Below, piece by piece: positions 54,408 through 63,226 of a DNA stretch of 64,000 nt (positions are counted from its first letter, which is position 1; each line of letters begins with the position of its first letter). The position numbers and the translations under genes are program-made. The notes below the pieces were generated by a model that was given only the letters and a program-made list of their open reading frames with translations, was not told the origin of the DNA and searched no databases. The DNA comes from Nitrosospira sp. 56-18 (lineage in GTDB: Bacteria; Pseudomonadota; Gammaproteobacteria; Burkholderiales; Nitrosomonadaceae): positions 1 to 64,000 of the forward strand of contig MKVR01000002.1 in the NCBI GenBank assembly GCA_001899235.1. Direction: 5' to 3'.

Positions 54408-54836
54408 AAAGGGAATTGAGTACCGGATCTCGGCCGCATTTGCTATCAGGAAAAGAAGAGAAAACACCCTGTAGCCGTCAGGATTTTAGCATATGGGGGT
54501 GAAGGGCATATCGGCTTTCGAGCCCACCTGCAGGATACAGCGCCATTCCGCCATAATCTCTATGGGATGTATATATGGATGAGGAATGCCGGGCGCACGA
54601 TGCGTGCGAAATCACCGTGCTCGGTTAGGTTAGTTAAGGCAAATAATCTGAAGGGAATGCCGAATTGGCGGAAGCGCCTGACTTTGTGATCGGACAGGAC
54701 AACCTCAACCCGCGTTGCTCGTATGACATGCGGGGGCGTTGAACCGAATGCCTGCACTCCCACTCAGAAAAGAGTACGCAAAAGAAATCATGCAAAGGGC
54801 CGTCGCCAGCCCCTTTTTGCCGGTATATTCTCCGGC
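54408..54836. other. non-coding gap between tRNA-Leu and the CHRD gene
   Basis: 429 bases. It includes the tRNA promoter region. A stem AAAGGG/CCCTTT with a following T-run on the plus strand near 54797-54825 may be a weak terminator. Short frames here have no family resemblance. Confidence 0.4.
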
Positions 54837-55430
54837 TCAGGCCCGGTTACGGCGGCGGGCGATGGCGCCAATCAGGCCCAGCCCGGCGAGCAGCATCGCA
54901 TAGGTTTCAGGTTCCGGTATGGGCGCCGCGTGTAGAAAGCCGCGTATTTCACCCATCGGGAAATCGGTGGAATGAATGTTCGCATAGGCGGTCCCAGCAT
55001 TGAGGCCAGCCACCAATGCCTGGAAAGCCCCATTTACGCTGCCATTGGCTGTAATGAACGCGCTGTTGTAGCTCGAAGCCTGCGTCATGTCGAACGTGTG
55101 ATCGTAGGTACCGCTCATCACGCCGGATGGAAAATCCGTAAAAGTGGGAGTTGTGGTAGCTACCCCGGCAGTACCCGTATCGGGAGCGCTTGTGCAGCAG
55201 TGGATATGGGAGGCGGTAACGCCAGCCGCAAGATTGCTGAAGCTTTCCTGGACCCGCATGGTCAACTGGTCGGAATCGATCGTGACGATTGCGGTGCCGG
55301 TTCCGGTGGAGCTATTTGGCGAAGACTCGCTCGAACCATCCAGCGTGGCTGTATACACTGACTGTCCCGCCGTCGCCGTTGAGGCCACGCCCGCGAATAA
55401 ACCTGCAGCAAGTAAGGCATTGAGCTTCAT
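54837..55430 (-). CDS. CHRD-domain protein with PEP-CTERM sorting signal
   Basis: 197 residues. Signal peptide MKLNALLAAGLFAGVASTA, a CHRD domain (YTATLDGSSESSPNSSTGTG, ASHIHCCTSAPDTGTAGVAT, TAYANIHSTDFPMGEIRGFL) and a C-terminal PEP-CTERM tail (PIPEPETYAMLLAGLGLIGA, then RRRNRA). PEP-CTERM proteins are processed by an exosortase, not encoded in this window, and tied to the cell surface or exopolymer. Function of the CHRD domain is unknown. Monocistronic. Confidence 0.92.
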   Translation of the reverse strand: MKLNALLAAGLFAGVASTATAGQSVYTATLDGSSESSPNSSTGTGTAIVTIDSDQLTMRVQESFSNLAAGVTASHIHCCTSAPDTGTAGVATTTPTFTDFPSGVMSGTYDHTFDMTQASSYNSAFITANGSVNGAFQALVAGLNAGTAYANIHSTDFPMGEIRGFLHAAPIPEPETYAMLLAGLGLIGAIARRRNRA

Positions 55431-55901
55431 GTTGAGCTATCCTTTCAAGATGACATCGATTCGATCGGTCACTTCCTCCAGTTCCCGGCAGCCTGGGACG
55501 AAAACCGGAAAAAATGCAACCCAAGGAAATAAACGGCTTTCCATGCTTTTTGATTTTTTAGCAGTGCTTGTATTCTGTCAATAGTCCATTATGTTTATCC
55601 TTGAACACATGCTCGCGCAAGAAGCTGGCTTTCTTGCCTGATACGCACGCGGAACAAACACCATGATTCACTGAAGGCGAACCAAGGGTTTTTACCTTTT
55701 TATTGCGTAAAGGACCTCTGCTGCTCCAGTTACAGGCGTAACGAAAACGCCTGACAACGGGAGAAGCAGCTTTGCAAAAAGCTTTAAAAAGACCATTAAG
55801 GCAATATTAAAAGGGTTATTATTTCCTGGATGCTCGCGAATCCCCGGCATCGGGACAGTCCACAGTGTCGCATCGGGGAAGTTTTCACGAGGACAGGTGC
55901 T
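55431..55901. other. divergent promoter region
   Basis: 471 bases between the CHRD gene and the kinase gene. It holds the promoters of both; I could not assign boxes with confidence. If the kinase starts at the ATG 55830 instead of the TTG 55902, the gap is 399 bases. Confidence 0.4.
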
Positions 55902-57812
55902 TTGAAGAATTCGGGTTTTATATTCAAGAAGCTGACCATCAAGTCGCGTCTCATTCTTACGCTTTCGCTACTGGTGGCATTTCTGCTGGGGGTGCAGATG
56001 CTCGGCCTGGTTGGCATGAGCAGGGCTATCGATGGCATAAAAACGGTTTATCACGATCGCGCGGTTCCCCTGACGCAGATGTCGGACATCGAGACGCGCC
56101 TCCTGCACAACCGGCTTGCCATTACGTCGGCGCTGGTCATGCCCGACCCGGAAACCATCGCCACCAAGACTGCACTGGTGGAGGAAAATAGCAAGGCGAT
56201 CAACCAGATCTGGGATACCTATCTTGTTACCTACCTGACGGATGAAGAAAAAAGCCTGGCGGCGGAATTTGCCAATGCCCGCGCCAAATTCGTGAACGAA
56301 GGACAGATGCCCGCGGTAGCAGCGTTGCGCGCAAATGAGATCGAGGAGACGCACCGCCTTGTCATTGAAAAAATCCGCCCTCTCTATATACCCCTGAACA
56401 AGAGCCTCAAAGCGCTTGTTTCACTGCAGCTGGACGAGATCGAGCAGGAATATAACGAAACCGTGAATAGTTATAAAAGCATACGCAATATCCTGATCGC
56501 ATCCATAGTGGTCGCTCTATTACTGGCGGTGCTGATCAGCATCGTGCTGAGCGATGCGATTTTCCGGCCCCTGGAAAGAGTCGTCGAGATCGCCCGCAGC
56601 GTGGCGGCAGGCAACCTCACCCAGGAAATCGTCCCCCATTCGAGGGATGAGATCGGTCACCTCATGCAGGCGCTCAAGGAAATGCGGGATAGCCTGGTCG
56701 ATACCATCTGCAAGGTGCGCGATAGCGAGGCACACACCAGCGCTTTGTTGCGAACCATGATCGATGGTGTTGTTTCCATCGACGAGCAACGCATGATCAG
56801 GACCTTCAATCCCGCGGCGGAGCAGATATTCGGCTACCAGGGGCACGAGATTATCGGGCAAAATGCAAGCTTGCTCTTCCCCTTGCCCGTCGCAGGCGAG
56901 AGTATGCAATCCGATTATTTTGAAACTCATTACGTGCAATGGCGAACCAGGGCATCCGGCGTGACACATGAAACAACCGGGAGACGCAAGGATGGCACGG
57001 TGTTTCCCATGGATCTGGCGGCGGTCGAAATGCAGGATGGAGAGCATCACACGTACGTGGGCATCATGCGCGATATCAGCGAGCGCAAGCAGGCTGAAGA
57101 GCAGAAAACCCGCCTGATGAGCGAACTGGAAAGTGCCAATGAGGAGCTCAAGAGCTTTGCCTACGTGGTTTCCCACGACCTCAAGGCGCCGCTGCGCGCA
57201 ATCGGCGCCTTAGCGGACTGGCTTTCTCACGACTATTCGGAAAAATTCGATAACGAGGGTAAGGAGCATATGCGCCTGCTGATCAGCAGGGTCCACCGCA
57301 TGGGCAACCTGATCGATGGCATTCTCCAATACTCACGCGTAGGCCGGGTGAGAGAAGCACTGGTCGCGGTAGACCTCAATCAGGCAGTTCGGGATGTGGT
57401 CGACTTGATTTCTCCGCCGTCCAACGTCACTATTACTGTGGAGAACTCCCTGCCCACCCTCGTTACTGAACGGACAAGAATAGAGCAGGTATTTCAGAAC
57501 CTGTTTTCCAATGCCATCAAATACTCGGATAAGCCAAAATGCGAAATCCGCGTGGGCTGCAGCGCGGAGGGGGAATACTGGAAGTTTAGCGTAACCGATA
57601 ACGGCCCCGGTATCGAGACGCGGCACTTCGACCGGATCTTCCATCTTTTTCAGACCCTGGCCCCGCGCGACCGCATAGAAAGCACTGGCGTGGGTTTGAC
57701 ACTGGTAAAAAAGATCGTCGAAATATATGGGGGATCCATCTGGATCGAATCCACCGTGGGACAGGGCGCGACATTCTTTTTTACTTTGCCCCGGGTTGCA
57801 CCGAATCATTAA
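55902..57812 (+). CDS. sensor histidine kinase, 4HB-HAMP-PAS-HisKA-HATPase
   Basis: About 636 residues. Helix 1 is RLILTLSLLVAFLLGVQMLG. A periplasmic four-helix-bundle domain of the MCP type follows (TRLLHNRLAITSALVMPDPE), then helix 2 (NILIASIVVALLLAVLISIV), HAMP (RPLERVVEIARSVAAGNLTQ), PAS (SEAHTSALLRTMIDGVVSID, MRDISERKQ), HisKA with H in AYVVSHDLKAPLRAIGALAD, and HATPase (NLFSNAIKYSDKPK, VTDNGPGIETRHFDRIF, STGVGLTLVKKIVE). This is the phytochrome-like kinase class that partners small Rcp1-type receivers; one is encoded next. I prefer the TTG at 55902 (GAGGACAGG upstream). The ATG at 55830 adds 24 unlikely residues. Confidence 0.9.
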   Translation: MKNSGFIFKKLTIKSRLILTLSLLVAFLLGVQMLGLVGMSRAIDGIKTVYHDRAVPLTQMSDIETRLLHNRLAITSALVMPDPETIATKTALVEENSKAINQIWDTYLVTYLTDEEKSLAAEFANARAKFVNEGQMPAVAALRANEIEETHRLVIEKIRPLYIPLNKSLKALVSLQLDEIEQEYNETVNSYKSIRNILIASIVVALLLAVLISIVLSDAIFRPLERVVEIARSVAAGNLTQEIVPHSRDEIGHLMQALKEMRDSLVDTICKVRDSEAHTSALLRTMIDGVVSIDEQRMIRTFNPAAEQIFGYQGHEIIGQNASLLFPLPVAGESMQSDYFETHYVQWRTRASGVTHETTGRRKDGTVFPMDLAAVEMQDGEHHTYVGIMRDISERKQAEEQKTRLMSELESANEELKSFAYVVSHDLKAPLRAIGALADWLSHDYSEKFDNEGKEHMRLLISRVHRMGNLIDGILQYSRVGRVREALVAVDLNQAVRDVVDLISPPSNVTITVENSLPTLVTERTRIEQVFQNLFSNAIKYSDKPKCEIRVGCSAEGEYWKFSVTDNGPGIETRHFDRIFHLFQTLAPRDRIESTGVGLTLVKKIVEIYGGSIWIESTVGQGATFFFTLPRVAPNH

Positions 57813-57833
57813 CTTGCATAGGAAAGAAACAAC

Positions 57834-58247
57834 GTGAAAATCACGAATAAGCCCATTCTCCTGGTTGAAGATGATCAGGTGGACACCATGACCGTCATGC
57901 GCGCGCTGAAAGAAATCCATGTCACCAATCCGCTCGTGCATCTGGAAAATGGCGAGGACGCAGTCAATTATCTCAGAGATCCTCAAAAGGAAAAGCCCTG
58001 CATCATCCTGCTCGATCTCAATATGCCGATCATGAATGGCATCGAATTTCTGCAGGTCGTCAAAAATGACAGCAAGGTGCGGTGCATTCCGGTGGTGGTG
58101 CTGACGACATCGGAGGAACAGCAGGACAAGGTGAACAGCTTCAATCTGGGCGTGGCGGGCTACATGGCCAAGCCCGTGGATTACCGGCAATTCGTCGAGG
58201 TCATGCGTTCCATCGACGCCTACTGGACCATCAGCGAGATGCCCTGA
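57834..58247 (+). CDS. single-domain response regulator (Rcp1-like)
   Basis: 137 residues, receiver only: acidic pair in ILLVEDDQVDTMTVMRALKE, phosphoacceptor D in CIILLDLNMPIMNGIEFLQV, T in VVLTTSEEQQDK and K in GYMAKPVDYRQF. GTG start with AGGAAAG in front, 21 bases after the kinase gene. It likely carries phosphate from the upstream kinase to the next component. Confidence 0.94.
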   Translation: MKITNKPILLVEDDQVDTMTVMRALKEIHVTNPLVHLENGEDAVNYLRDPQKEKPCIILLDLNMPIMNGIEFLQVVKNDSKVRCIPVVVLTTSEEQQDKVNSFNLGVAGYMAKPVDYRQFVEVMRSIDAYWTISEMP

Positions 58248-58277
58248 CGACATTCAAGTGAGACATACGGTTCCAAT

Positions 58278-60002
58278 ATGAGCGGCTCCGCCTTGAATAA
58301 ACCGATGATTCGCGTCCTCCTGGTCGAGGATGACGCCGTCGACCGCATGGCATGCCGCCGGGCGCTCACGCGAAACACGGATTATGAGTTTGTCCTTTCC
58401 GAAGCCGAGTCGGGGCACGAAGGATTGCAGGCGGCGCATGCGCAAAAACCGGATTGCGTGCTGCTCGACTATCATCTGCCTGACCTGAATGGCCTGGAGT
58501 TTCTTGCGGCCTTGACGAGCGATACCGGCGAAATTGCCATCCCGGTGATGATGCTGACCGGCGCGGACAATACCACCATCGCGGTAGAAGCCATGAAGCG
58601 CGGCGCGCGCGATTACCTGATCAAGGATGTGGAGCAGCAATACCTGCAATTGCTGCCAGCAGTCATCGAGCGGGTATTGAAAGAGCGGCGAATCCTCGCG
58701 GAAAAGAAACTTACGGAAGAAAAATTATCCCAGACCGAGGCAAAATATCGCTCCCTGGTCGAGAGAATTCCTGCTATCGCCTATATTGCCGAACTGGAAG
58801 GGACCCACCGCTTCCTTTATGTCAGCGGACAGATCGAAAAGCTGGGGTTTACTTCGGAAGAATGGTTGAACAATCCTGAAATCCTCCTCGCGCAAACTCA
58901 TCCGGAAGACCGGGATTATGCGCTCGAAGAGCGTGCAAAGAGCGGCGCCACTGGCACGCCGCTGCGGTGCGAGTACCGGCTGCTGTCCAGGGACGGCAAG
59001 GTTCTGTGGTTCCGGGATGAAGCCAGCGTGGTGCGGGATGAAACAGGTCGCTCGCTGTTTCTTCAAGGCATTCTGGTGGATATCACCGAAAGCAAGCGGG
59101 TCGAGGCGGAATTGCGCGAACATCGCTATCGGCTGGAAGATCTCATTGCCACGCGCACGAAGGAACTCGCCCAGGTCAACGCGGAGTTGCGGCGCGATAT
59201 TGCGGAGAGAAAGCTGATCGAGACGGAATTGATCAAGGCCAAGACCGATGCGGAAAAAGCCAATGTCGCGAAATCAGATTTTCTTTCCCGGATGAGCCAT
59301 GAGTTGCGCTCGCCGCTCAATGTCATGCTCGGCTTCGCGCAATTGATGGAGTCGAGCACGCCTCCCCCCACGTTCAGCCAGGCAACCATGCTGAAGGAGA
59401 TTACCAGCGCGGGGTGGTATCTGCTTGAACTGATCAACAAAATCCTGGATCTCGCGGCTCTCGAATCCGGCAGGCTCGTGGTTGAGCATGAGCCTGTGTG
59501 CATGGCCGAGGTCATGCCGGAATGCCGCACCATGATAGAACCCCTGGCTCAGGAGCGGGACATCCAGATCACCTTTCCGCCGCCTGATCTCCATCTGTAT
59601 GTCAAGGGCGATCGGACGCGGGTGAAGCAGATATTGATCAATCTCCTGTCCAATGCGGTCAAGTACAATCGTGAAAGAGGTACGGTGGAAGTAGCTCTCG
59701 AAGCGGTATCGCCAGAGCGCATCCGTATCAGCGTCAAGGATAAGGGTCCGGGATTGTCTCCGGAAAAACTCGCTCAACTTTTCCAGCAGTTCAACCGGCT
59801 TGGGCAAGAAGCAGGCTCGGTGGAAGGCACAGGTATCGGACTGGTAGTAACGAAACAGTTGATCGAACTGATGGGAGGCGAGATCGGGGTGGAAAGCACC
59901 GTTGGAGCGGGGAGCGTATTCTGGTTCGAACTGCCGGCCGATGAGCCGCCTCGCTCTCCGGCAGGACAGGATAAACCCACTGCGGCGGCCGGGAAAGATT
60001 GA
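58278..60002 (+). CDS. receiver-PAS-histidine kinase
   Basis: 574 residues. N-terminal receiver (IRVLLVEDDAVDRMACRRAL, phosphoacceptor D in CVLLDYHLPDL, K in DYLIKDVEQQ), PAS (KYRSLVERIPAIAYIAELEG, VDITESKR), a coiled coil (ATRTKELAQVNAELRRDIAE), HisKA with H in FLSRMSHELRSPLNVMLGFA, and HATPase (LINLLSNAVKYNRERGTVEV, GTGIGLVVTKQLIELMGGEI). Soluble. It is 30 bases after the receiver gene, forming a three-gene phosphorelay. No output DNA-binding domain is present. Confidence 0.94.
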   Translation: MSGSALNKPMIRVLLVEDDAVDRMACRRALTRNTDYEFVLSEAESGHEGLQAAHAQKPDCVLLDYHLPDLNGLEFLAALTSDTGEIAIPVMMLTGADNTTIAVEAMKRGARDYLIKDVEQQYLQLLPAVIERVLKERRILAEKKLTEEKLSQTEAKYRSLVERIPAIAYIAELEGTHRFLYVSGQIEKLGFTSEEWLNNPEILLAQTHPEDRDYALEERAKSGATGTPLRCEYRLLSRDGKVLWFRDEASVVRDETGRSLFLQGILVDITESKRVEAELREHRYRLEDLIATRTKELAQVNAELRRDIAERKLIETELIKAKTDAEKANVAKSDFLSRMSHELRSPLNVMLGFAQLMESSTPPPTFSQATMLKEITSAGWYLLELINKILDLAALESGRLVVEHEPVCMAEVMPECRTMIEPLAQERDIQITFPPPDLHLYVKGDRTRVKQILINLLSNAVKYNRERGTVEVALEAVSPERIRISVKDKGPGLSPEKLAQLFQQFNRLGQEAGSVEGTGIGLVVTKQLIELMGGEIGVESTVGAGSVFWFELPADEPPRSPAGQDKPTAAAGKD

Positions 60003-60008
60003 TGCATC

Positions 60009-60617
60009 TTATTTCATCCAGCGGTTTTTCAGCCATACCAGATTTTCATAGGATTTCAGATTCGTCTTCTGGCTGTGTTTTATATATGCTTCCGAGAACT
60101 GGAACGCATTGAGAACGATCCCGCGCAGGCTGCTCTTCAGCAGGCTTTCATGAAGATCCCCGTATCGGATGCCTATCGAGATGAATTCGATATAGTTGAG
60201 AATATATCGAAGCGAGTTCAGCTTGTCCTGGGTGGCATCGCTTTGCGCTTCCAGCTCGGACTGCAGGAGTGGCCTGAGGCTTCCGTCAGGGGCTATGAAA
60301 TTCCTGTTGACCACATCCGCATGAGCCATGTAGGTGGCGGAAAGCCGGGACTGTAGCAAGGCATTGATGGTATGCTGCTTGATGGAATTTCTCACGGTGA
60401 CCATGGCCGTGATTATCCAGCCGGTGAGGGCGGAAGCCAGCGTGATGAGAAGAATCCATTTCTGCGTATCGAGTGCAGGTGGAGGATGACTGAAAAAGGT
60501 GAACTGGAACCAGACCAGTTCCCACCCTGCGAATAGCACAAAAGCGATCAGCTCCGTAAACAGTAAAAGACCGAGCACCCGGCTGGGCCGGAACCACAGC
60601 ATGATACGGTCAAGCAT
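60009..60617 (-). CDS. DUF4760-like membrane protein
   Basis: 202 residues from MLDRIMLWFRPSRVLGLLLF. Two N-terminal helices (GLLLFTELIAFVLFAGWELV and WILLITLASALTGWIITAMV) and a soluble helical C-terminal domain (TINALLQSRLSATYMAHADV, LRYILNYIEFISIGIRYGDL) as in DUF4760 proteins. Function unknown. A longer start at 60683 would run through the hairpin at 60674-60701 and is unlikely. It is preceded by a small transcription unit with an 11-codon ORF and a terminator, an arrangement resembling a leader/attenuator. Confidence 0.75.
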   Translation of the reverse strand: MLDRIMLWFRPSRVLGLLLFTELIAFVLFAGWELVWFQFTFFSHPPPALDTQKWILLITLASALTGWIITAMVTVRNSIKQHTINALLQSRLSATYMAHADVVNRNFIAPDGSLRPLLQSELEAQSDATQDKLNSLRYILNYIEFISIGIRYGDLHESLLKSSLRGIVLNAFQFSEAYIKHSQKTNLKSYENLVWLKNRWMK

Positions 60618-60673
60618 CGACTTTAGCAGGGATGATGGGCGGGATAAAGCGGAAGAACGGACTGTACAAAGCA

Positions 60674-60701
60674 AAAGACCCAACGCAGAGGTTGGGTCTT
60701 T
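60674..60701 (-). terminator. terminator/attenuator upstream of the DUF4760 gene
   Basis: AAAGACCCAAC and GTTGGGTCTTT pair perfectly over 11 bases with a six-base loop, ending in a short T-run (TCTTTT). On the minus strand it lies between the 11-codon ORF and the DUF4760 start, 57 bases ahead of the latter. Confidence 0.75.
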
Positions 60702-60724
60702 ATAATAACACGGCGGAAATACCG

Positions 60725-60760
60725 TTACGCACCGCCGGTACCCTCGTTGTAATACTGCAT
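60725..60760 (-). CDS. 11-residue peptide ORF (possible leader peptide)
   Basis: ATG with an excellent ribosome-binding site (CTGGAGGAAAT directly before it) encodes MQYYNEGTGGA, then TAA. It sits between a good sigma-70-like promoter (60817-60844) and a terminator hairpin (60674-60701), on one short transcript. It could be a leader peptide controlling read-through into the DUF4760 gene, or a free-standing micropeptide. Adjacent Tyr-Tyr codons might act as a sensor. Function unknown. Confidence 0.55.
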   Translation of the reverse strand: MQYYNEGTGGA

Positions 60761-60816
60761 ATTTCCTCCAGAATGTCTCATTTGTAAGGCTTGCCGACCA
60801 TTCAGGTTACCTTGGT

Positions 60817-60844
60817 AGAATACCGGAATTTTAGTCAATGTCAA
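60817..60844 (-). promoter_or_regulatory. sigma-70-type promoter of the short leader transcript
   Basis: On the minus strand, TTGACA (6 of 6) with a 16-base spacer and TATTCT (4 of 6). The predicted RNA starts near 60810, about 50 bases before the 11-codon ORF. Confidence 0.6.
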
Positions 60845-61041
60845 CCCGGAAATGCAAGCTTCTGGCCAGGATCTGTTCCGCTGTATGGGGCTCGCCTGGC
60901 ACGAGAAGGAATATTGCTGAACATTATATCGCATCATCGGTCAGAGTAATTGTCAAAAGCTCTCGGGGTCAGGTCTGCGTCCTGGCTTCCAGTCCGGGCG
61001 CCGATCCCGTCCATCGTCATGAACGGCAACAGGAATCTACG

Positions 61042-61676
61042 GTGAAAACTGCTGTAGAACATGATCTCTACCCTGCCGGCAAGGCAGGAGATACCATCGA
61101 GGCAGTGCGCAAGGCTGCTGCGGATTGCCATGCCTGCCCCTTATGGAAAAATGCCACCCAAACCGTTTTTGGGGAAGGTCCATCTCATGCGCCCATCATG
61201 CTCGTCGGCGAGCAGCCGGGAGACCAGGAAGATCTCATGGGACGTCCATTCGTTGGCCCTGCGGGCCGGCTTCTGTCCCAGGCGCTGGCGTCATCCGGCA
61301 TACCTCGTGAAGAGGCCTATGTCACGAACGCGGTCAAGCACTTCAAGTTCGCGCTTCGCGGCAAGCGCCGTCTTCACAAAAAGCCTGTGGATGACGAAAT
61401 TATCGCATGCAATCAATGGTTAAGGCGTGAGATCGAACTTGTAACCCTCGCCTGCTCGTAGCCCTGGGTGCTACCGCAGCCCGCGCGCTTCTGGGCCGTA
61501 CGACGCCAATCGGAGTAAATCGGGGAAAGATCCGCGAATATGCATCGAATATAGCATTATTGATTACGGTCCACCCTTCCTTCCTGCTGCGCGTGCCCGA
61601 GGAAAACAAGGACAAGGAATATGAGGAGTTTGAAGCGGATATCAGGCTGGCAAGACCCTACCTCCGCACCGCCTGA
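61042..61676 (+). pseudogene. UdgX-type uracil-DNA glycosylase, frameshifted
   Basis: GTG start at 61042 with AGGA upstream. The reading DTIEAVRKAAADCHACPLWK, QTVFGEGP, IMLVGEQPGDQEDLMGRPF, GPAGRLLSQAL and YVTNAVKHFKF is a family 4/5-type uracil-DNA glycosylase. The insert KRRLHKKP is the UdgX loop, whose His forms the covalent uracil bond. The Cys residues for an iron-sulfur cluster include CHAC. After EIELV the frame stops at 61461. The expected tail (NPRLLVALGATAARALLGRT, then LLITVHPSFLLRVPEE) is present in another frame to 61676. One missing base near 61441 explains it. Either a pseudogene or a sequencing error. Confidence 0.8.
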
Positions 61677-61874
61677 AAACTGTAGCCTTTTCAGCTGTAG
61701 CCTTCGTCAGGGCTTTCACGTTGTTTTTCGAACATGTGGCGATAGGTTGAACCTGCCGGAAAGATGGAGGCATGGATGAAACGGAAGAGCCCGCTTCATA
61801 CGCTGAACTGCTACGTGCCGCCAGCCTGTACCGGCGGCGGAAGCAAACTGCCGGGCGGGCGGGGCTGATTACGA

Positions 61875-62741
61875 ATGGATGGCATATTCATCGGAATCTC
61901 CGGCTGGCGATATCCCCCATGGCGTGGCGTATTCTACCCTCCGGGCCTGCCGCAGCATCGCGAGCTCGAATATGCTTCCCATAAACTGCCGTCAATAGAA
62001 ATAAACGGAACATTTTATTCGCTGCAAAGGCCGGAAAGCTTCGAGCGTTGGTATCACGATACCCCTCCCGGCTTCGTTTTCAGCATCAAGGGTCCGCGCT
62101 ATATCACCCATATCCGGCGGCTGCACGATATCTCCGGTCCTCTTTCCAATTTTTTTGCATCAGGCATTTTCAACTTGCGGGAAAAGCTCGGCCCCATCCT
62201 GTGGCAATTCCCACCCAGCTTTCGTTACGATCCCGAAAAGATGCGGGGGTTCTTCGCGCTTCTGCCCCGCGATACCTCCCAGGCCCTCAGCCTTGCCAGA
62301 CACCGGGAGCCCCATATGACCGGCCGCGTGCACTTGGCGATAGACGCCGCGCGTCCGCTGCGCCACGCGGTCGAAATTCGGCACCAAAGTTTTGTCGATG
62401 AATCCTTCGTGCAACTGCTGCGCGAGCACAATATTGCATTGGTAGTGGCAGACACGGCCGGAAAATGGCCTCATTGCGAGGATGTAACGGCGGATTTCCT
62501 CTATCTTCGCCTGCACGGCGACAAGGAAATCTATGCAAGCGGCTACACCGATGAGGCTTTGTCGTGCTGGGCTGCGCGCATTCGCGCCTGGCATTCGGGA
62601 TCCTGCCTTGACAGCCCCCACCTGATATCGGATGCGTGCCCCGGCCGCTCCACCCGGGACATTTATTGCTATTTCGATAATGACGTGAAGGTGAAGGCGC
62701 CGTTTGACGCCGAAAAACTGATTGCCCGGCTTGCTGCATAA
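61875..62741 (+). CDS. DUF72 (YecE-like) protein
   Basis: 288 residues. FIGISGWRYPPWRGVFYP, EINGTFYSLQRPESFERW, FVFSIKGPRYITHIRRL, LGPILWQFPPSF, AVEIRHQSFVDESFVQLL and DFLYLRLHG followed by a CYFDNDVKVKAPF ending are the DUF72 landmarks of a TIM-barrel-like fold. Enzymatic role unknown. It lies 198 bases downstream of the UdgX gene on the same strand; these two families may belong to the same repair-related neighbourhood. Confidence 0.92.
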   Translation: MDGIFIGISGWRYPPWRGVFYPPGLPQHRELEYASHKLPSIEINGTFYSLQRPESFERWYHDTPPGFVFSIKGPRYITHIRRLHDISGPLSNFFASGIFNLREKLGPILWQFPPSFRYDPEKMRGFFALLPRDTSQALSLARHREPHMTGRVHLAIDAARPLRHAVEIRHQSFVDESFVQLLREHNIALVVADTAGKWPHCEDVTADFLYLRLHGDKEIYASGYTDEALSCWAARIRAWHSGSCLDSPHLISDACPGRSTRDIYCYFDNDVKVKAPFDAEKLIARLAA

Positions 62742-62773
62742 ATACCGGGACTATCGAAAACAATACCTATGAA

Positions 62774-62792
62774 GAGGGGCTTTCACCCCCTC
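62774..62792. terminator. hairpin between convergent genes
   Basis: GAGGGG and CCCCTC with a seven-base centre, between the ends of the DUF72 gene and the KGG gene. No long T-run on either side, so termination strength is uncertain. Confidence 0.45.
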
Positions 62793-62824
62793 ACTTTCAA
62801 GCCGGACTGCCGGCGACCGGACTT

Positions 62825-63226
62825 CTAGCGATTCTTCCCGCTGGACGAGGATGAGCCGGAACCGCCGGCGTGGCTTCTACCGCGCGATTCACCACCTTTT
62901 TTGCCAGCTTCGCGAGCCTCGTCCGAGCTGAATTCGTGCGCAGTGCCCTTTTCATGAGCTGCATGCCCGCCTTTCCGGCCGGCCATACGCGCCTCTTCCG
63001 AATCGAACTCGTGAGCAGTGCCTTTTTCGTGGGCAGCCTGTCCGCCTTTCCGGCCGGCTGCACGCGCCTCTTCAGAAGTAAACTCATGGGCGGTGCCTTT
63101 CTGGTGGGCTGCCTTTCCACCCTGACTGGCTATTTCACGCTGCCTGCCTACGTCCATCGAGGCAAAACCCCGCCTGCTCTCGCCAGCGCTTCTGTCACTG
63201 CTGTGTCTATCTTTATCTGAGATCAT
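62825..63226 (-). CDS. KGG-repeat stress protein
   Basis: 133 residues, highly hydrophilic. Three near-identical units of about 24 residues with the pattern GGxAAHxKGTAHEF and SEEARxAGRKGG, preceded by GFASMDVGRQREIASQGGKA, the YciG/Con-10 type start. The tail is Gly/Ser-rich (GGSGSSSSSGKNR). Family members are linked to stress or stationary phase, with no defined reaction. CAGGAGACTCACC precedes the ATG. The repeats share DNA sequence, suggesting recent unit duplication. Confidence 0.9.
   Translation of the reverse strand: MISDKDRHSSDRSAGESRRGFASMDVGRQREIASQGGKAAHQKGTAHEFTSEEARAAGRKGGQAAHEKGTAHEFDSEEARMAGRKGGHAAHEKGTAHEFSSDEAREAGKKGGESRGRSHAGGSGSSSSSGKNR

Noticed and set aside
54560-54763. 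67-codon minus-strand open frame between tRNA-Leu and the CHRD gene
   Set aside because: No ribosome-binding site, no family resemblance; probably chance.
61772-61984. 70-codon open frame before and into the DUF72 gene
   Set aside because: Its second half overlaps the well-supported DUF72 gene in another frame, and the first half has no family pattern.
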